Assembly (NCBI RefSeq): GCF_900103805.1
Contig: NZ_FNIB01000008.1
Location: 1 to 64,000, forward strand
DNA: 64,000 nt
Source of the DNA: Cryobacterium flavum
GTDB lineage: Bacteria; Actinomycetota; Actinomycetes; Actinomycetales; Microbacteriaceae
Direction of reading: 5' to 3'
Shown here: piece by piece, positions 40,363-50,375 of the stretch
How the letters are laid out: each line of letters begins with the position of its first letter
How positions within the stretch are numbered: the stretch's first letter is position 1
Notes under the pieces: model-generated
Told to the model about the DNA's origin: nothing
Database searches by the model: none
Seen by the model: only the letters and a program-made list of their open reading frames with translations
Program-made: the position numbers and the translations under genes

Positions 40363-41562
40363 TTAGCCCTTGATTTCTTGCCAGGCGGTGGTCCAGTCGG
40401 AGTAATCGGTGCACTGCACGTCGGTGCGCCCGTCGAGGCACTCCGCGATCGGTGTCGACCAGTACCAGATCTGCGCCGCGTAGTCGGCGTCGCCGGCGTG
40501 GTAGCTGGCACAGTGGTCGGGGTTGACCGTGAAGTCGCAGGCTCCGGCGTTGGACGGTGCCTCACCGAAGTACTCGGTGGCTTGCGCGTTGGCTTCGGGG
40601 CTCGCGATGTAGTCCAGCCAGGCGTAGGCGCAGTTGGGGCTCTTCGCGCCTGCGGCGATCATCCAGGTGTCCGACCAGCCGGTCGCGCCTTCCTCGGGCA
40701 GCACGACTTCGGCCGGGGTACCCTCAGCGAGCGAGTTGCGAATGACCTGCCAGGTGGTACCGACCACGGTGTCGCCGGTTTCGAAGGCCTGCACCTCCTT
40801 GAGGTAGTCCGACCAGTATTCGCCCACGTTGATGCGCTGGTTCTTGAACAGCTCAACGGATGCCGCCAGCTGCGTTTCGTCGAGCGCGTACGGGTTCTTA
40901 ATTCCCAGTTCCGGCTGGTGCGCCATGAGGTAGACCGCGGCATCCGCTATCGAAATCGGCGAATCGTAGGCGGTCACCGCACCCTTGTAGTCGGACGACT
41001 TGTCGAAGACGACATTCCACGACGTGGGTGCCGGGGTCACGACCTCCGTGTTGTACATGAGCAGGTTGGCACCATAGCCGTGCGGAATGCCGTAGGAGAC
41101 ACCGTCGACGCTGTTCCAGGACTGCATCTTCAGAAAGTCGAAGATGCCCGCGTAGTTGGGAATGAGGTCGGTGTTGACCGGCGCCACGTCCCCCGAGGCG
41201 ACAAGCCGCAGGGAGGCATCACCGGAGGCCGCGACGACGTCGTAGTCACCGGTCTTCATGAGGCTGAACGCTTCGTCGGAGGTGCCGTAGGTCTTGCTGG
41301 TGACCGTGCAGCCGGTCTTCTCTTCGAAGGCGCTGACCCAGTCGACCGTTGGATCGTTGCTGCCGTCTTCGACGTAGCCGGGCCAGGCCAGCAGCGAGAC
41401 GCTGCCTTCCATCTCGCCGAGCTCGGCCTGAGCCTCGGTCGGCGCAGCGGTGCCGCCGCCCTGGCTGGTACCGCAGGCGGTGAGAAGAAGGGCAACCGAC
41501 ACGATCGCGACGCCGCTGAGGGCGCCAGCGGTGAAGCGGGTACGGGTAGAACTGCGTTTCAT
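40363..41562 (-). CDS. potD: Polyamine-type ABC transporter substrate-binding lipoprotein (PotD-like)
   Basis: 399 residues from ATG 41562, six bases after GGAG; an upstream ATG at 41574 overlaps that site. The lipoprotein signal VAIVSVALLLTACG carries the lipobox Cys. The mature part shows SVSLLAWPGYVEDGSND, CTVTSKTYGTSDEAFSLM, YDVVAASGDASLRL and SWNVVFDKSSDYKGAVTAYDSP, typical of PotD/PotF-like proteins. The ligand could be a polyamine or a related cation or amino-acid derivative. Confidence 0.88.
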   Translation of the reverse strand: MKRSSTRTRFTAGALSGVAIVSVALLLTACGTSQGGGTAAPTEAQAELGEMEGSVSLLAWPGYVEDGSNDPTVDWVSAFEEKTGCTVTSKTYGTSDEAFSLMKTGDYDVVAASGDASLRLVASGDVAPVNTDLIPNYAGIFDFLKMQSWNSVDGVSYGIPHGYGANLLMYNTEVVTPAPTSWNVVFDKSSDYKGAVTAYDSPISIADAAVYLMAHQPELGIKNPYALDETQLAASVELFKNQRINVGEYWSDYLKEVQAFETGDTVVGTTWQVIRNSLAEGTPAEVVLPEEGATGWSDTWMIAAGAKSPNCAYAWLDYIASPEANAQATEYFGEAPSNAGACDFTVNPDHCASYHAGDADYAAQIWYWSTPIAECLDGRTDVQCTDYSDWTTAWQEIKG

Positions 41563-41601
41563 GACTTTCTCCATTCGTGAGGTGCGGTCAGGGATGTGCG
41601 G

Positions 41602-42648
41602 TCAGGGGTGGGAAGTGAGTACTGGTGGGGCGAGGGTGACGATGTCGGAGTCGTTCCAGCCAACGGTGACGCGTGCGCCGCGCCCGTTGGTCGCCACGCG
41701 GTGCGCATCGTTCTGTTCGAGCACGACGACCCGCGTGCCGGCGTCGAGGTCGACGATGAGCTGGGTGCTGCTGCCGACATAGATCACCTCGGCGAGAACG
41801 CCGGCGGCCGTTCGATCGGCTGAAAGCGGCCGGTTCTCGGTGGTCACGCTAACCTTCTCCGGGCGCACCGAGTGGGTGCCAGCGCGACCGAGAAGCGTCT
41901 GCGACACGGTGTCATCGAAAATGTTGGAGGTGCCCACGAACGCCGCGACGAACGGTGAAGCTGGGCGCTCGTAGATCTCGGCCGGGGTGCCGAGCTGTTC
42001 GATTTTGCCCTCGTTGAACACGGCGATGCGGTCGCTGAGCGTCAGGGCTTCCTGCTGGTCGTGGGTGACAAAAATGAAGGTGATACCCAGGGTGCGCTGC
42101 AGTTCCTTGAGTTCGACCTGCATCTGCTCGCGCAGTTTGAGGTCGAGTGCGCCGAGTGGTTCGTCGAGCAGCAGCACCTTGGGCTGCACGACGGTAGCCC
42201 GGGCCAGGGCCACCCGCTGGCGCTGCCCGCCGGAGAGCTGGCTGGGCTTTCGATCGGCGAAACTGCCCAAACGCACGGTATCGAGGGCTTGACGGGCCTG
42301 TTCGTGCCTGGCGCGCTTGGCGACGCCGCGCACCCGCAACCCGTAGGCCACGTTGTCGAGCACGCTCATGTGCGGAAACAACGCGTAGTCCTGAAACACC
42401 GTGTTCACGTCGCGGTCGAACGGCGCCCGGTCGGTGACGTCCTGCCCGAGCAGCGAAATCGTTCCGCTGGTCGGCTGCTCGAAACCGGCAATCAGGCGCA
42501 GAACCGTGGTCTTTCCGGATCCCGACGGGCCGAGCATGGAGAAGAACTCCCCCTCGATGATATCCAGGTCGACGCCGTCGACGGCATGGACGCTTCCGAA
42601 ACTCTTGGTCAGACCGGTCAGACGGATGGCGGGCTGCACACCGGTCAC
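41602..42648 (-). CDS. potA: Spermidine/putrescine-type ABC ATPase (PotA-like)
   Basis: 348 residues: Walker [20 protein letters not shown]-loop, [14 protein letters not shown], Walker [13 protein letters not shown] and [15 protein letters not shown], then a C-terminal TOBE domain with SVRPEKV. This is the PotA/FbpC arrangement. GTG 42648 has GAGGAG five bases upstream. It opens the pot operon and is divergent from a GntR gene. Confidence 0.92.
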   Translation of the reverse strand: MTGVQPAIRLTGLTKSFGSVHAVDGVDLDIIEGEFFSMLGPSGSGKTTVLRLIAGFEQPTSGTISLLGQDVTDRAPFDRDVNTVFQDYALFPHMSVLDNVAYGLRVRGVAKRARHEQARQALDTVRLGSFADRKPSQLSGGQRQRVALARATVVQPKVLLLDEPLGALDLKLREQMQVELKELQRTLGITFIFVTHDQQEALTLSDRIAVFNEGKIEQLGTPAEIYERPASPFVAAFVGTSNIFDDTVSQTLLGRAGTHSVRPEKVSVTTENRPLSADRTAAGVLAEVIYVGSSTQLIVDLDAGTRVVVLEQNDAHRVATNGRGARVTVGWNDSDIVTLAPPVLTSHP

Positions 42649-42767
42649 GAGATCTCCTCACTCATTCAACGACTCCCTGCTCACTCACAGGCTAATCATA
42701 TGGAGTTAGATGTCATAAATGTGCGCCGGGATGTTACGGTCGTGTCACAACCTGAAATGAGCCGCCG

Positions 42768-43589
42768 ATGCCGCAGTCCATCCGAGCCGGATCGGGAACG
42801 CGCGCGGCCATTTTCGCCCCGCTTGACGGCGCTGGCCGGGCCGAGCTGGTGTTGCAGCGGCTGACCGATGCGATTGTGCTCGGGGTGCTGCACGACGGCG
42901 AACGCCTGCCGAGTGAGGCCGAGCTGGCCCGCCAGCTGGGCGTGGCCACGGTCACCGCCCGCGAAGCCCTGGAAATTCTGCGCCGGAACAAGCTCGTGCA
43001 CACCAAGCGCGGCCGCGACGGCGGCAGTTTCGTCACGTTCGCCGGGCGGGGTGCGACCGACCTGCAGGATGAACGCCTGGTGGCCTGGTCCCGGGTGCAG
43101 GTTCGCGACCTGGGCGTGCATTATTCCGCGATCGCAGGTCTCGCTGCCGAGCTCGCCGCCGACCGGGCCAGCGCGGCCGATATCGAGAACCTCGAGCGTA
43201 TCCTCGACCGCGCCGATGCCGGCACAGCGGATGCCGCGCGCCGCGGTCAGGGTACCTTCCGTCTCGAGGTGGCCGCGCTCAGCCAATCCGCCCGGCTCGT
43301 GCGCGAAGAATTGCGTCTGCAGGCCGAGTTCGGTTCCCTGCTCTGGCTCAGCCTGCGGGACGCGAGCCGCCGCGAACGCTGCCAGGCCGTGCAGCGCGCG
43401 ACGGTCGCGGCCCTCATCGCCGAGGACGGCGCTCGCGCCCGACAGCTGACCGTGACGCAGATCATCGAGTCCATCGAGTGGCTTATCGAGGCGAAATCAC
43501 TCCTGGAACTGAAGGGCAGGTCAACGATGACCGACAGCACAGCGACAGTGAGCACCACCGCGGTACTTCCCACGGGTGCACCCGCATGA
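42768..43589 (+). CDS. FadR-subfamily GntR regulator
   Basis: 273 residues: winged helix LQRLTDAIVLGVLHDGERLPSEAELARQLGVATVTAREALEILRRN (given in short segments in the family order), a wing RGRDGGSF, and an FCD-like helical domain. A Ser/Thr/Ala-rich tail from about 248 is unusual for the family. It faces the pot operon across 119 bases and is coupled by ATGA to the Cache-domain gene, so it is likely the regulator of polyamine-type uptake. Confidence 0.85.
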   Translation: MPQSIRAGSGTRAAIFAPLDGAGRAELVLQRLTDAIVLGVLHDGERLPSEAELARQLGVATVTAREALEILRRNKLVHTKRGRDGGSFVTFAGRGATDLQDERLVAWSRVQVRDLGVHYSAIAGLAAELAADRASAADIENLERILDRADAGTADAARRGQGTFRLEVAALSQSARLVREELRLQAEFGSLLWLSLRDASRRERCQAVQRATVAALIAEDGARARQLTVTQIIESIEWLIEAKSLLELKGRSTMTDSTATVSTTAVLPTGAPA

Positions 43590-44380
43590 CGCCCGAAACG
43601 CTCACTCCCGAGCACGATGGGCCGCAGACCGCGGCCGGTTTTTCATCCGTTGCCGCCGTCTTCGACCCGGTCTTCGCTCGGCTGGAACACTGGGCAGACC
43701 TGGTGGAACGCTATGCCGCGCGGCCGGATCGTATCGCCGACCGGGCCGACCTGGATCCCCTGATGGAATCTCTGGTGCGCCGCGAGTTCACCGACTCCGA
43801 GGGGTGCGTCATCGGAGCCGGTTTTGTGTCCGCGCCGAACTTTCTGGGCTGGCACCTGGCCTGGTGGCTGGGCGGCCAGAACCCGGCCGTGTCGGGGCTG
43901 CCCGCCACCGGCATCCGCCATCTGGAAACGGTCGAAGACCCTCTCGATGAGAGTTTTCGGGACTACACCGCGCTGGAATGGTGGCGGGTTCCAGAACAGA
44001 CGGGACGCCGACACATTACCGGCCCCTACGTCGACTACCTGTGCACGGATGAGTACACGCTCACTCTGACGCTTCCGGTGTATCGAGCCGCCGAGCTGAT
44101 CGGGGTTGTCGGCATCGACCTCTCGGTCGACGAGATCGAACGCGGCCTCATACCGCGCCTCGGCGCAGACGGCGTCTCGGTCACGGTCATCAACTCCAGT
44201 GGCCGGGTGGTGGTCTCGACCGACACTCACCTCGCGACCGGCGCGCTGCTGCGCCTGCCCGGTCTATCGGAACACCTCAACGACCAGTCCGGCGGGGCAC
44301 CAGGCCTGCCGGCCGGTCATACGTTCCAGTGGTGCGGACAGACTGGACTGGCCATCGTGGCCGGGCCGGCGCCGAGCTAG
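43586..44380 (+). CDS. Soluble Cache (PDC-type) sensor-domain protein
   Basis: 264 residues without a signal peptide or membrane helix. The middle part reads RRHITGPYVDYLCTDEYTLTLTLPVYRAAELIGVVGIDLSVDEIE. The 'GPYVDY...YTLTLTLPVY...GVVGIDLSVDEIE' order is the Cache/PDC ligand-binding fold normally found outside the membrane in chemoreceptors and histidine kinases. Here it stands alone, in the cytoplasm, coupled by an ATGA overlap to the GntR gene. It probably binds the transported compound or a product of it. No output domain is present. Confidence 0.75.
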   Translation: MTPETLTPEHDGPQTAAGFSSVAAVFDPVFARLEHWADLVERYAARPDRIADRADLDPLMESLVRREFTDSEGCVIGAGFVSAPNFLGWHLAWWLGGQNPAVSGLPATGIRHLETVEDPLDESFRDYTALEWWRVPEQTGRRHITGPYVDYLCTDEYTLTLTLPVYRAAELIGVVGIDLSVDEIERGLIPRLGADGVSVTVINSSGRVVVSTDTHLATGALLRLPGLSEHLNDQSGGAPGLPAGHTFQWCGQTGLAIVAGPAPS

Positions 44381-45486
44381 CCGATCGAGGTGCCGAACAC
44401 TAGCCCGAGCAGGTACGTGACGGCGGCCGCGCCGAGGCCGATGACGAGCTGCCGCAACGCTCGTTTCAGCGGCGGACCACCGGAGAGCAGCCCCACGACA
44501 GCCCCGGTGGCGAGCAGGGCCACGCCCACCAGTACAGTCGCGACGATGATGGCCGCGTAGCCGCTCAGACCGAACAGGTAGGGCAGCACCGGCAGCAGTG
44601 CGCCGGAGGCGAAGAAGCAGAAGCTCGACAGGGCGGCGCCGGTGCCCGTTCCGATGGCCTCGTGCTCGTCGGGCTCCGGCGCCGCTTTGGTGACCGCGGC
44701 AATCGGTCCGGTTGCCGCGTACGCGGTGGCCAGCACGCCGCGGGCGTAGGTTTCAGCTTTCTCCTCGGACATGCCACGGGCGCGATAGACCAGGGTCAGC
44801 TCGTTGGCGGCGAGGTCGAGGTGGGAGAGCACGCTCTTGGCGGGAGCCGCGGGGCTGGATGCCTCGAGCAGTTCTCGCTGGGACCGCACCGAGACGTATT
44901 CGCCGGCCCCCATCGACAGCGCCCCGGCCAGCAGCCCGGCAATGCCGGTGAACAGAATGGTCGCGGCCGGCACACCGGTGGCGCCGATACCGAGCACGAG
45001 GGCGAGGTTACTCACCAGCCCGTCGTTGACGCCGAACACGGCGGCCCGAAAGGTGCCGGAGAGGCGTTTGCGGCCGCGGGCGGCGAGACCGCGCACGACC
45101 TCTTCGTGCACGGTTTCGTCGGCGGCCATGGCGCTGGTCGCGTCGGCATCCGCTTGATAGGGCGAGCGTCCCTCGGCCCGCTGGGCGAGGGCAAGCACGA
45201 ACACCGAACCGAACCGGCGGGCCAGCAGACCAAGAAATCGGGTGCGCAAAGCACCGCGCCGCGGTGAACCGACGTCGCTGCCGAGCAGGTTCCGCCAGTG
45301 TTCTTCGTGCCGGCCTTCGGCGTCGGCGAGGGCGAGCAGAATTTGCCGCTCTTCGCCGGCGCGACGATTGGCGAGGTCGCGGTAGACCGCGGCCTCGGCC
45401 TGTTCGTCGGCGAGGTATTGCCGCCACCGACGGATGTCGCGGGTCGACGGCGCGCGTCCGTCCTGCTCCGGAGCAGTCACGTTCAC
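44377..45486 (-). CDS. Ferritin-like domain fused to VIT1/CCC1 iron/manganese transporter (MbfA type)
   Basis: 369 residues. The N-terminal ~130 residues form an erythrin/ferritin-like diiron domain with carboxylate and His ligands in YLADEQAEAAVYRDLA, ALADAEGRHEEHWRN and MAADETVHEEVV. The C-terminal part is a VIT1/CCC1 transporter of five membrane segments (AAVFGVNDGLVSNLALVLG, GALSMGAGEYVSVRSQRE). MbfA-type proteins export iron to protect against oxidative stress. It overlaps the small upstream gene (GTGA) and, tail to tail, the Cache gene. Confidence 0.88.
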   Translation of the reverse strand: MNVTAPEQDGRAPSTRDIRRWRQYLADEQAEAAVYRDLANRRAGEERQILLALADAEGRHEEHWRNLLGSDVGSPRRGALRTRFLGLLARRFGSVFVLALAQRAEGRSPYQADADATSAMAADETVHEEVVRGLAARGRKRLSGTFRAAVFGVNDGLVSNLALVLGIGATGVPAATILFTGIAGLLAGALSMGAGEYVSVRSQRELLEASSPAAPAKSVLSHLDLAANELTLVYRARGMSEEKAETYARGVLATAYAATGPIAAVTKAAPEPDEHEAIGTGTGAALSSFCFFASGALLPVLPYLFGLSGYAAIIVATVLVGVALLATGAVVGLLSGGPPLKRALRQLVIGLGAAAVTYLLGLVFGTSIG

Positions 45487-45749
45487 GCCTCCGGCGCCGC
45501 TTCCAGGAAGCTCTGCGGAATGCGCGCGGACTCGTGCGGACCCGACCCGTCGAGGCCGACGAACGGCTCCTCGAAGGCCACGACCCAGAACTTCTCGCGC
45601 TGCACGGTCGGTGCGTAGAGCCCGGAGCCCTCCGACTCCCCCGGCGCGACGATCACGCCGATCGGGTCGTCGATGAGGGAGTCGGGAAAGCGGGTGCGGT
45701 CGAGGTGCACCACGACCTGCACGCCCACTCCGAAAGCCTGAGTTGTCAC
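45483..45749 (-). CDS. Hypothetical protein between gatB and the MbfA-type gene
   Basis: 88 residues from GTG 45749: VGVQVVVHLDRTRFPDSLIDDPIGVIVAPGESEGSGLYAP, then REKFWVVAFEEPFVGLDGSGPHES. No family recognised, but the composition is protein-like. It is packed between gatB (3-base gap) and the iron transporter (4-base overlap), which argues for a real gene in the same transcript. Confidence 0.6.
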   Translation of the reverse strand: MTTQAFGVGVQVVVHLDRTRFPDSLIDDPIGVIVAPGESEGSGLYAPTVQREKFWVVAFEEPFVGLDGSGPHESARIPQSFLEAAPEA

Positions 45750-45752
45750 CGG

Positions 45753-47255
45753 CTACTCGATTGCGGCGGCGCGTTCGAGCACGAGTTCGCGCACGCGCGC
45801 GGCATCCGCTTGCCCGCGCATGGCCTTCATAACGGCGCCGATGACGGCGCCGGCGGCCTGCACCTTGCCGTCACGAATCTTGACGAGCACGTCGGGCTGG
45901 CCGAGCAGTGCGGCGTCGATCGCCGCGATGAGCGCGCCGTCGTCGGAGACCACGGCCAGTCCCCGGCTTTCGATGACCTCGGCCGGGGTTCCTTCGCCGG
46001 CGATGACGCCTTCGAGCACCTGGCGGGCCAGGCGGTCGGTGAGGCTTCCGGCTTCGACCAGTGCGATGAGCGCGGCGAGCTGCACCGGCGTCACGAGCGA
46101 GTCGGCGGCGACGCCGGCCACGTTGGCGAGCCGGGCGATTTCGCCGGTCCACCACTTGCGCGATGCCTGAGCGGATGCCCCGGCGGCGACGGTCGCCTCG
46201 ACGGCGTCGAGCAGGTCGGAGTTCACGACGTCCTGGAACTCGAGGTTCACAAAACCCCAGGCCGCCTGCAAGCGCTTGCGACGGGCCGCGGGCGGCTCGG
46301 GCAGGGTCAGGCGCAGCTCTTCGACCCATTCGCGCGACGGTGCCATCGGCAGCAGGTCGGGCTCCGGAAAGTACCGGTAGTCGTCGGCGTCGCTCTTAGG
46401 CCGACCGGCGCTCGTGATTCCGGTGTCCTCGTGCCAGTGCCGGGTCTCCTGCGTAATGGTGCCTCCGCCGGAAAGCACGGCCGCCTGACGCTGGATTTCG
46501 TAGCGCACCGCGCGCTCGACGCTTCTCAGGGAGTTGACGTTCTTGGTCTCGGTGCGGGTGCCGAGCACGTTCGACCCGCGCGGGCGCAGGGAGACGTTGG
46601 CGTCGCAACGCACGTTGCCCTCTTCCATGCGAGCGTTGGAGACGCCGAGCGCCTTGGCGATCTCGCGAATGGCGGCGACGTAGGTCTTGCCGATCTCGGG
46701 GGCGTCGTGTTCGGCGCCCTCGATCATCTGGGTGACGATCTCGACCAGTGGCACACCGCCACGGTTATAGTCGACGAGCGAGTAGTCGGCGCCCTGGATG
46801 CGTCCGGTCGCGCCACCCATGTGGGTGAGCTTGCCGGCGTCGTCTTCCATGTGCGCACGTTCGATCTCGACGGTGACCAGGCGGCCGCTCTCGAGTTCGA
46901 TCGTGATCGATCCGTCGTGGCAGATCGGGTCATCGTACTGGCTGGTCTGAAAGTTCTTCGCCGTGTCGGGGTAGAAGTAGTTCTTGCGGGCGAACCGCGA
47001 GTGTTCGGCGATCTCACACCCCAAAGCCAGCCCCAAACGGATGCTGGATTCCAGCGCCTTCTTGTTCACCTGCGGCAGTCCGCCGGGCAGGCCGAGGCAG
47101 GTCGGGCAGGTGTTCGTGTTGGCGCCGGAGCCGAACTCGTTGGCGCAGCCGCAGAACATCTTGGTCTTGGTGTTGAGTTCGACGTGCACCTCGAAGCCGA
47201 GCACCGGCTCGAACAGTTCGAGTGCCTTATCGAAGTCCATCAATTCAGCCTTCAT
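45753..47255 (-). CDS. gatB: Aspartyl/glutamyl-tRNA(Asn/Gln) amidotransferase subunit B
   Basis: 500 residues, full length. The N-terminal cradle [20 protein letters not shown] has the zinc-type cysteines continued in [39 protein letters not shown] and [16 protein letters not shown] are the GatB hallmarks, and a C-terminal YqeY-like tRNA-binding tail ends in [19 protein letters not shown]. It activates the misacylated tRNA for amidation. Its ATG overlaps the gatA stop. Confidence 0.98.
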   Translation of the reverse strand: MKAELMDFDKALELFEPVLGFEVHVELNTKTKMFCGCANEFGSGANTNTCPTCLGLPGGLPQVNKKALESSIRLGLALGCEIAEHSRFARKNYFYPDTAKNFQTSQYDDPICHDGSITIELESGRLVTVEIERAHMEDDAGKLTHMGGATGRIQGADYSLVDYNRGGVPLVEIVTQMIEGAEHDAPEIGKTYVAAIREIAKALGVSNARMEEGNVRCDANVSLRPRGSNVLGTRTETKNVNSLRSVERAVRYEIQRQAAVLSGGGTITQETRHWHEDTGITSAGRPKSDADDYRYFPEPDLLPMAPSREWVEELRLTLPEPPAARRKRLQAAWGFVNLEFQDVVNSDLLDAVEATVAAGASAQASRKWWTGEIARLANVAGVAADSLVTPVQLAALIALVEAGSLTDRLARQVLEGVIAGEGTPAEVIESRGLAVVSDDGALIAAIDAALLGQPDVLVKIRDGKVQAAGAVIGAVMKAMRGQADAARVRELVLERAAAIE

Positions 47256-48802
47256 CAGACGGCTCCCTCTTCGCTGGCAAACATTTCGGTCGGGGTCAGG
47301 GCTGGAGCCTGGCTGAGCATGGTGTGCCCCCAGCTCGCTTCGAGCAGCTGCTCGATCGCGGCGCCGACGGTGTAGAGGCGGGCATCCGCTTTGGCGGGGG
47401 CCATGATCTGCAGGCCGACGGGCAGGCCGTCTTCGGGCGCGAGCCCGATCGGGATGCTCATTCCGGGCACACCAGCCAGGTTCGCCGGGATGGTGGTCAC
47501 GTCGTTGATGTACATAGCCATCGGATCGGCCAGCTTCTCACCAAACTTGAACGCCGTGGTTGGGGCGCTCGGCGACATCAGAACGTCGACCTGGCCGAAC
47601 GCGGCGGCGAAGTCACGCTGAATGAGCGTGCGCACCTTCTGCGCGCTGCCGTAGTACGCGTCGTAGTAACCGGCGCTCAGGGCGTAGGTGCCGAGGATGA
47701 TACGGCGCTTGACTTCGGGACCGAAACCGGCCTCTCGGGTGGCGCTCATCACGTGCTCGCTCGTGAGCGAACCGCTTTCCGGGTTGACGCGGATGCCGAA
47801 TCGCACCGAGTCGAAGCGGGCCAGGTTACTCGACGCTTCGGCGGGCAGAATCAGGTAATACGCCGCGACGGCATACTCGAAGTTCGGTGCGGAGACCTCG
47901 ATGATCTCGGCGCCAGCGGCGACGAGCAGCGCGAGGGTTTCGTTGAAGCGCTGGGTGACGCCAGCCTGGAATCCGTCGCCGGAGAGTTCCTTGATGACGC
48001 CGATGCGCACGCCCGTGAGGGCGCCGTCCTTGAGACCGTCGCGCGCGGCGGCGGCCATCGACGGCCAGCTGTCGGTCAGCGAGGTGGAGTCGAGGGGGTC
48101 GTGGCCGCCGATGACGTCATGCAGCAGGGCAGCGTCATAGACCGTGCGGGAGACCGGTCCGACCTGGTCGAGGCTGGAGGCCAGGGCGATCGCCCCGTAG
48201 CGGGAGACTCCGCCGTAGGTGGGCTTGACGCCGACCGAGCCGGTGACGGCGGCGGGCTGGCGGATGGATCCGCCGGTGTCGCTGCCGAGGGCGAGCGGCG
48301 CCTGGAAAGAAGCGACGGCCGCGGCCGAGCCGCCACCGGAGCCACCGGGGATACGGTCGCGGTCCCAGGGGTTGCGAGTAATTCCGTAGGCGGAGTGTTC
48401 GGTGGAGGACCCCATGGCAAATTCGTCCATGTTGGTCTTGCCGAGCGGCACGAGGCCGGCCGCACGCAGTCGGGCAACGACGGTCGCGTCGTAGGGCGGA
48501 ACCCAGCCTTCAAGAATTTTCGACCCGGCGGTGGTGGGCATGTCTTGGGTGGCCAGCACGTCTTTGATCGCGATCGGAACCCCGGCGAGCGGGTTCAGCA
48601 CCTCGCCGGCAGCGCGGCGGGCGTCAATCTGGGCGGCGGTCGCCAGGGCGGCCTCGCCCGCCACGTGCAGAAAGGCGTGCAGGTCGGTGTCGACGGCCGT
48701 GATGTGGTCGAGGTGCGCGCTGGTCGCTTCGACGGCGCTGACCTGCTTGCTGACCAGCAGCTCGCTGAGCGCTGCGGCGGAGAGCTTGGTGAGATAGGTC
48801 AT
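47255..48802 (-). CDS. gatA: Aspartyl/glutamyl-tRNA(Asn/Gln) amidotransferase subunit A
   Basis: 515 residues with the complete amidase triad: Lys80 in PIAIKDV, Ser155 in [13 protein letters not shown], and Ser179 in [13 protein letters not shown]. GatA hydrolyses glutamine to supply ammonia to GatB. It overlaps gatB by one base and follows gatC by two bases, so gatC-gatA-gatB form one operon. Confidence 0.98.
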   Translation of the reverse strand: MTYLTKLSAAALSELLVSKQVSAVEATSAHLDHITAVDTDLHAFLHVAGEAALATAAQIDARRAAGEVLNPLAGVPIAIKDVLATQDMPTTAGSKILEGWVPPYDATVVARLRAAGLVPLGKTNMDEFAMGSSTEHSAYGITRNPWDRDRIPGGSGGGSAAAVASFQAPLALGSDTGGSIRQPAAVTGSVGVKPTYGGVSRYGAIALASSLDQVGPVSRTVYDAALLHDVIGGHDPLDSTSLTDSWPSMAAAARDGLKDGALTGVRIGVIKELSGDGFQAGVTQRFNETLALLVAAGAEIIEVSAPNFEYAVAAYYLILPAEASSNLARFDSVRFGIRVNPESGSLTSEHVMSATREAGFGPEVKRRIILGTYALSAGYYDAYYGSAQKVRTLIQRDFAAAFGQVDVLMSPSAPTTAFKFGEKLADPMAMYINDVTTIPANLAGVPGMSIPIGLAPEDGLPVGLQIMAPAKADARLYTVGAAIEQLLEASWGHTMLSQAPALTPTEMFASEEGAV

Positions 48803-48804
48803 GG

Positions 48805-49101
48805 TTACTCCTCGTCCAGAATGGCGGGCACGCGGAATTTGTCACCGGCGCGGTCGGGGGCGCCGGACAGGGCCTGCTCGACGGTCAGTGATGGCACGAC
48901 GACGTCTTCACGGTAGACGTTGGTCAGCGGCATCGGGTGGCTCGTGGCCGGGGTGTCAGCGGTGGCTACCTCAGAGACCTTGGCAATCGAGTCGACGATC
49001 TGGCCGAGGTCGTGGGTGAGATTGGTGATCTCGAGGGGGCTGAGGTCGATCCGAGCAAGGTATGCCAAATGGGCAACCTGCTCAGCCGTGATTTCCGACA
49101 T
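48805..49101 (-). CDS. gatC: Aspartyl/glutamyl-tRNA(Asn/Gln) amidotransferase subunit C
   Basis: 98 residues: [35 protein letters not shown] region and the C-terminal [29 protein letters not shown], all conserved in GatC, the belt subunit that stabilises GatA-GatB. First gene of the operon. About 245 bases of non-coding DNA separate it from the divergent quinone oxidoreductase; I see no RNA gene there. Confidence 0.95.
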   Translation of the reverse strand: MSEITAEQVAHLAYLARIDLSPLEITNLTHDLGQIVDSIAKVSEVATADTPATSHPMPLTNVYREDVVVPSLTVEQALSGAPDRAGDKFRVPAILDEE

Positions 49102-49347
49102 GGAACTCCGATACGCATTGGGGTGGATACCCCAATCCTATTCGCCAGCCGCCGCGAGCCCGATCCGCCGACCGCACCAGGTGCGCACCCGCGCCCCTGG
49201 CGTCCGTGTCCGTTGCCTGGACCGGCACCGGCACCGGTGGGCCATTCGCTTTGATCCTGTGAAGCCTGGCATCGCCAACGAGGAGAAAAAAGTCTCCTGG
49301 AGCCAGAATTTCAGCGGGAACTAACCGCGTAAGAACACACTTTAGAT

Positions 49348-50336
49348 ATGAGAGCACTTGTTGTTGAGCAGAACCTGGGTGGTTCCGTGCTTTCGATGCG
49401 CGATCTGCCGAGCCCTGAACCGGGCCCGCGTCAGGTAAAGATCCGTGTGCGGACTGCGTCGTTGAATCGTGCCGACCTTGCCCAGCGCGCCGGAACCCAC
49501 CAACCGGTCAGCCCGGGCAGCGCACCGGTCGTTGTGGGGCTGGATGCCGCGGGCGATGTCGTCACGGTGGGATGCGAGGTCAAGGGAGTACAGTTCGGGG
49601 ACCGTGTCATGGCCACCGTCAGCGGCGGTTTGAGCGAGGAAATCGTTGTCGACGCTGCGCTGGTCGTACCGATTCCGCGGGCGTGGTCCTACGCGGAGGG
49701 TGCCGCTGCCATCCTCGGGTTGATGACCGAGCACAACGCGCTCCGCACCGCGGGTGGCCTCAGGCCGGGCGAAACGGTGCTGATTCATGCGGCTGCCTCA
49801 TCGGTGCGTCTTCAGTACGTACAGTTGGCAAAATACCTGGGCGCTGGAGCGGTTATCGCAACCGTTCGCACGGACCGGGCAACTGACCTGCTCCGTTCCC
49901 AGGGTGCCGATCACGTGGTCGACGTTAACGAGGCCGGTTTCGCTGATCGGGTTTTGGAACTGACGGATGGCCGCGGGGTCGACGTCATCATCGACCATGT
50001 TGGTGGCCCGTATCTTGCGGACAATATTCGCTGCGCCGCACTCCTGGGACGCCTGGTCGGTGTGGGGCGCCTCGGCGGTGCCCACGGTGTTCTTGATTTG
50101 GAAGCACTGGCGTTTAAACGATTGAGCATCATTGGGGTCACCTTTCGCACCCGCGACGCTGCGGAAAAAAAGCCGAGATCGTCGCCGCGCTGCGCGCCGA
50201 GGTCGACCCGGCTTTCGAAGCACTACGCCCATCGATTGATCGGATTCTGCCCTGGACCGAAGTCCAACAAGCGCAGGACCTGATGGCCGGGAACTCCCAC
50301 CTGGGCAAGATCGTTCTGAGTCTTGAGACTACGTAA
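49348..50336 (+). pseudogene. Zinc-independent alcohol dehydrogenase/quinone oxidoreductase, frameshifted at an A7 run
   Basis: MDR-superfamily protein: GroES-like N-terminal half (LNRADLAQRAGTHQP, GLDAAGDVVTVG), then a Rossmann half (GETVLIHAAASSVRLQYVQLAKYLGAG, GVDVIIDHVGG). No zinc-ligand cysteines are present, as in quinone oxidoreductases. After RDAAEKK the frame shifts at seven A residues (50165-50171). In the next frame AEIVAALRAEVDPAFEALR and GKIVLSLETT continue the family to TAA 50334. One missing A (8 expected) explains it. It is a pseudogene, a slippage-controlled gene, or a sequencing error. Confidence 0.75.
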
Positions 50337-50375
50337 GCCAGACCGTCTGGATATGCACACGACGCAAGGAACCGC

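Noticed and set aside
42606..42615. TGGTCAGACC inside the start of potA, resembling the GntR operator.
   Set aside because: It lies in coding sequence (SFGS...LTKS region), lacks the full palindrome, and can be explained by the encoded residues.
45264..47375. 703-codon plus-strand frame opposite gatB and the MbfA-type gene.
   Set aside because: Antisense artefact of high-GC coding sequence; no domain or start signal.
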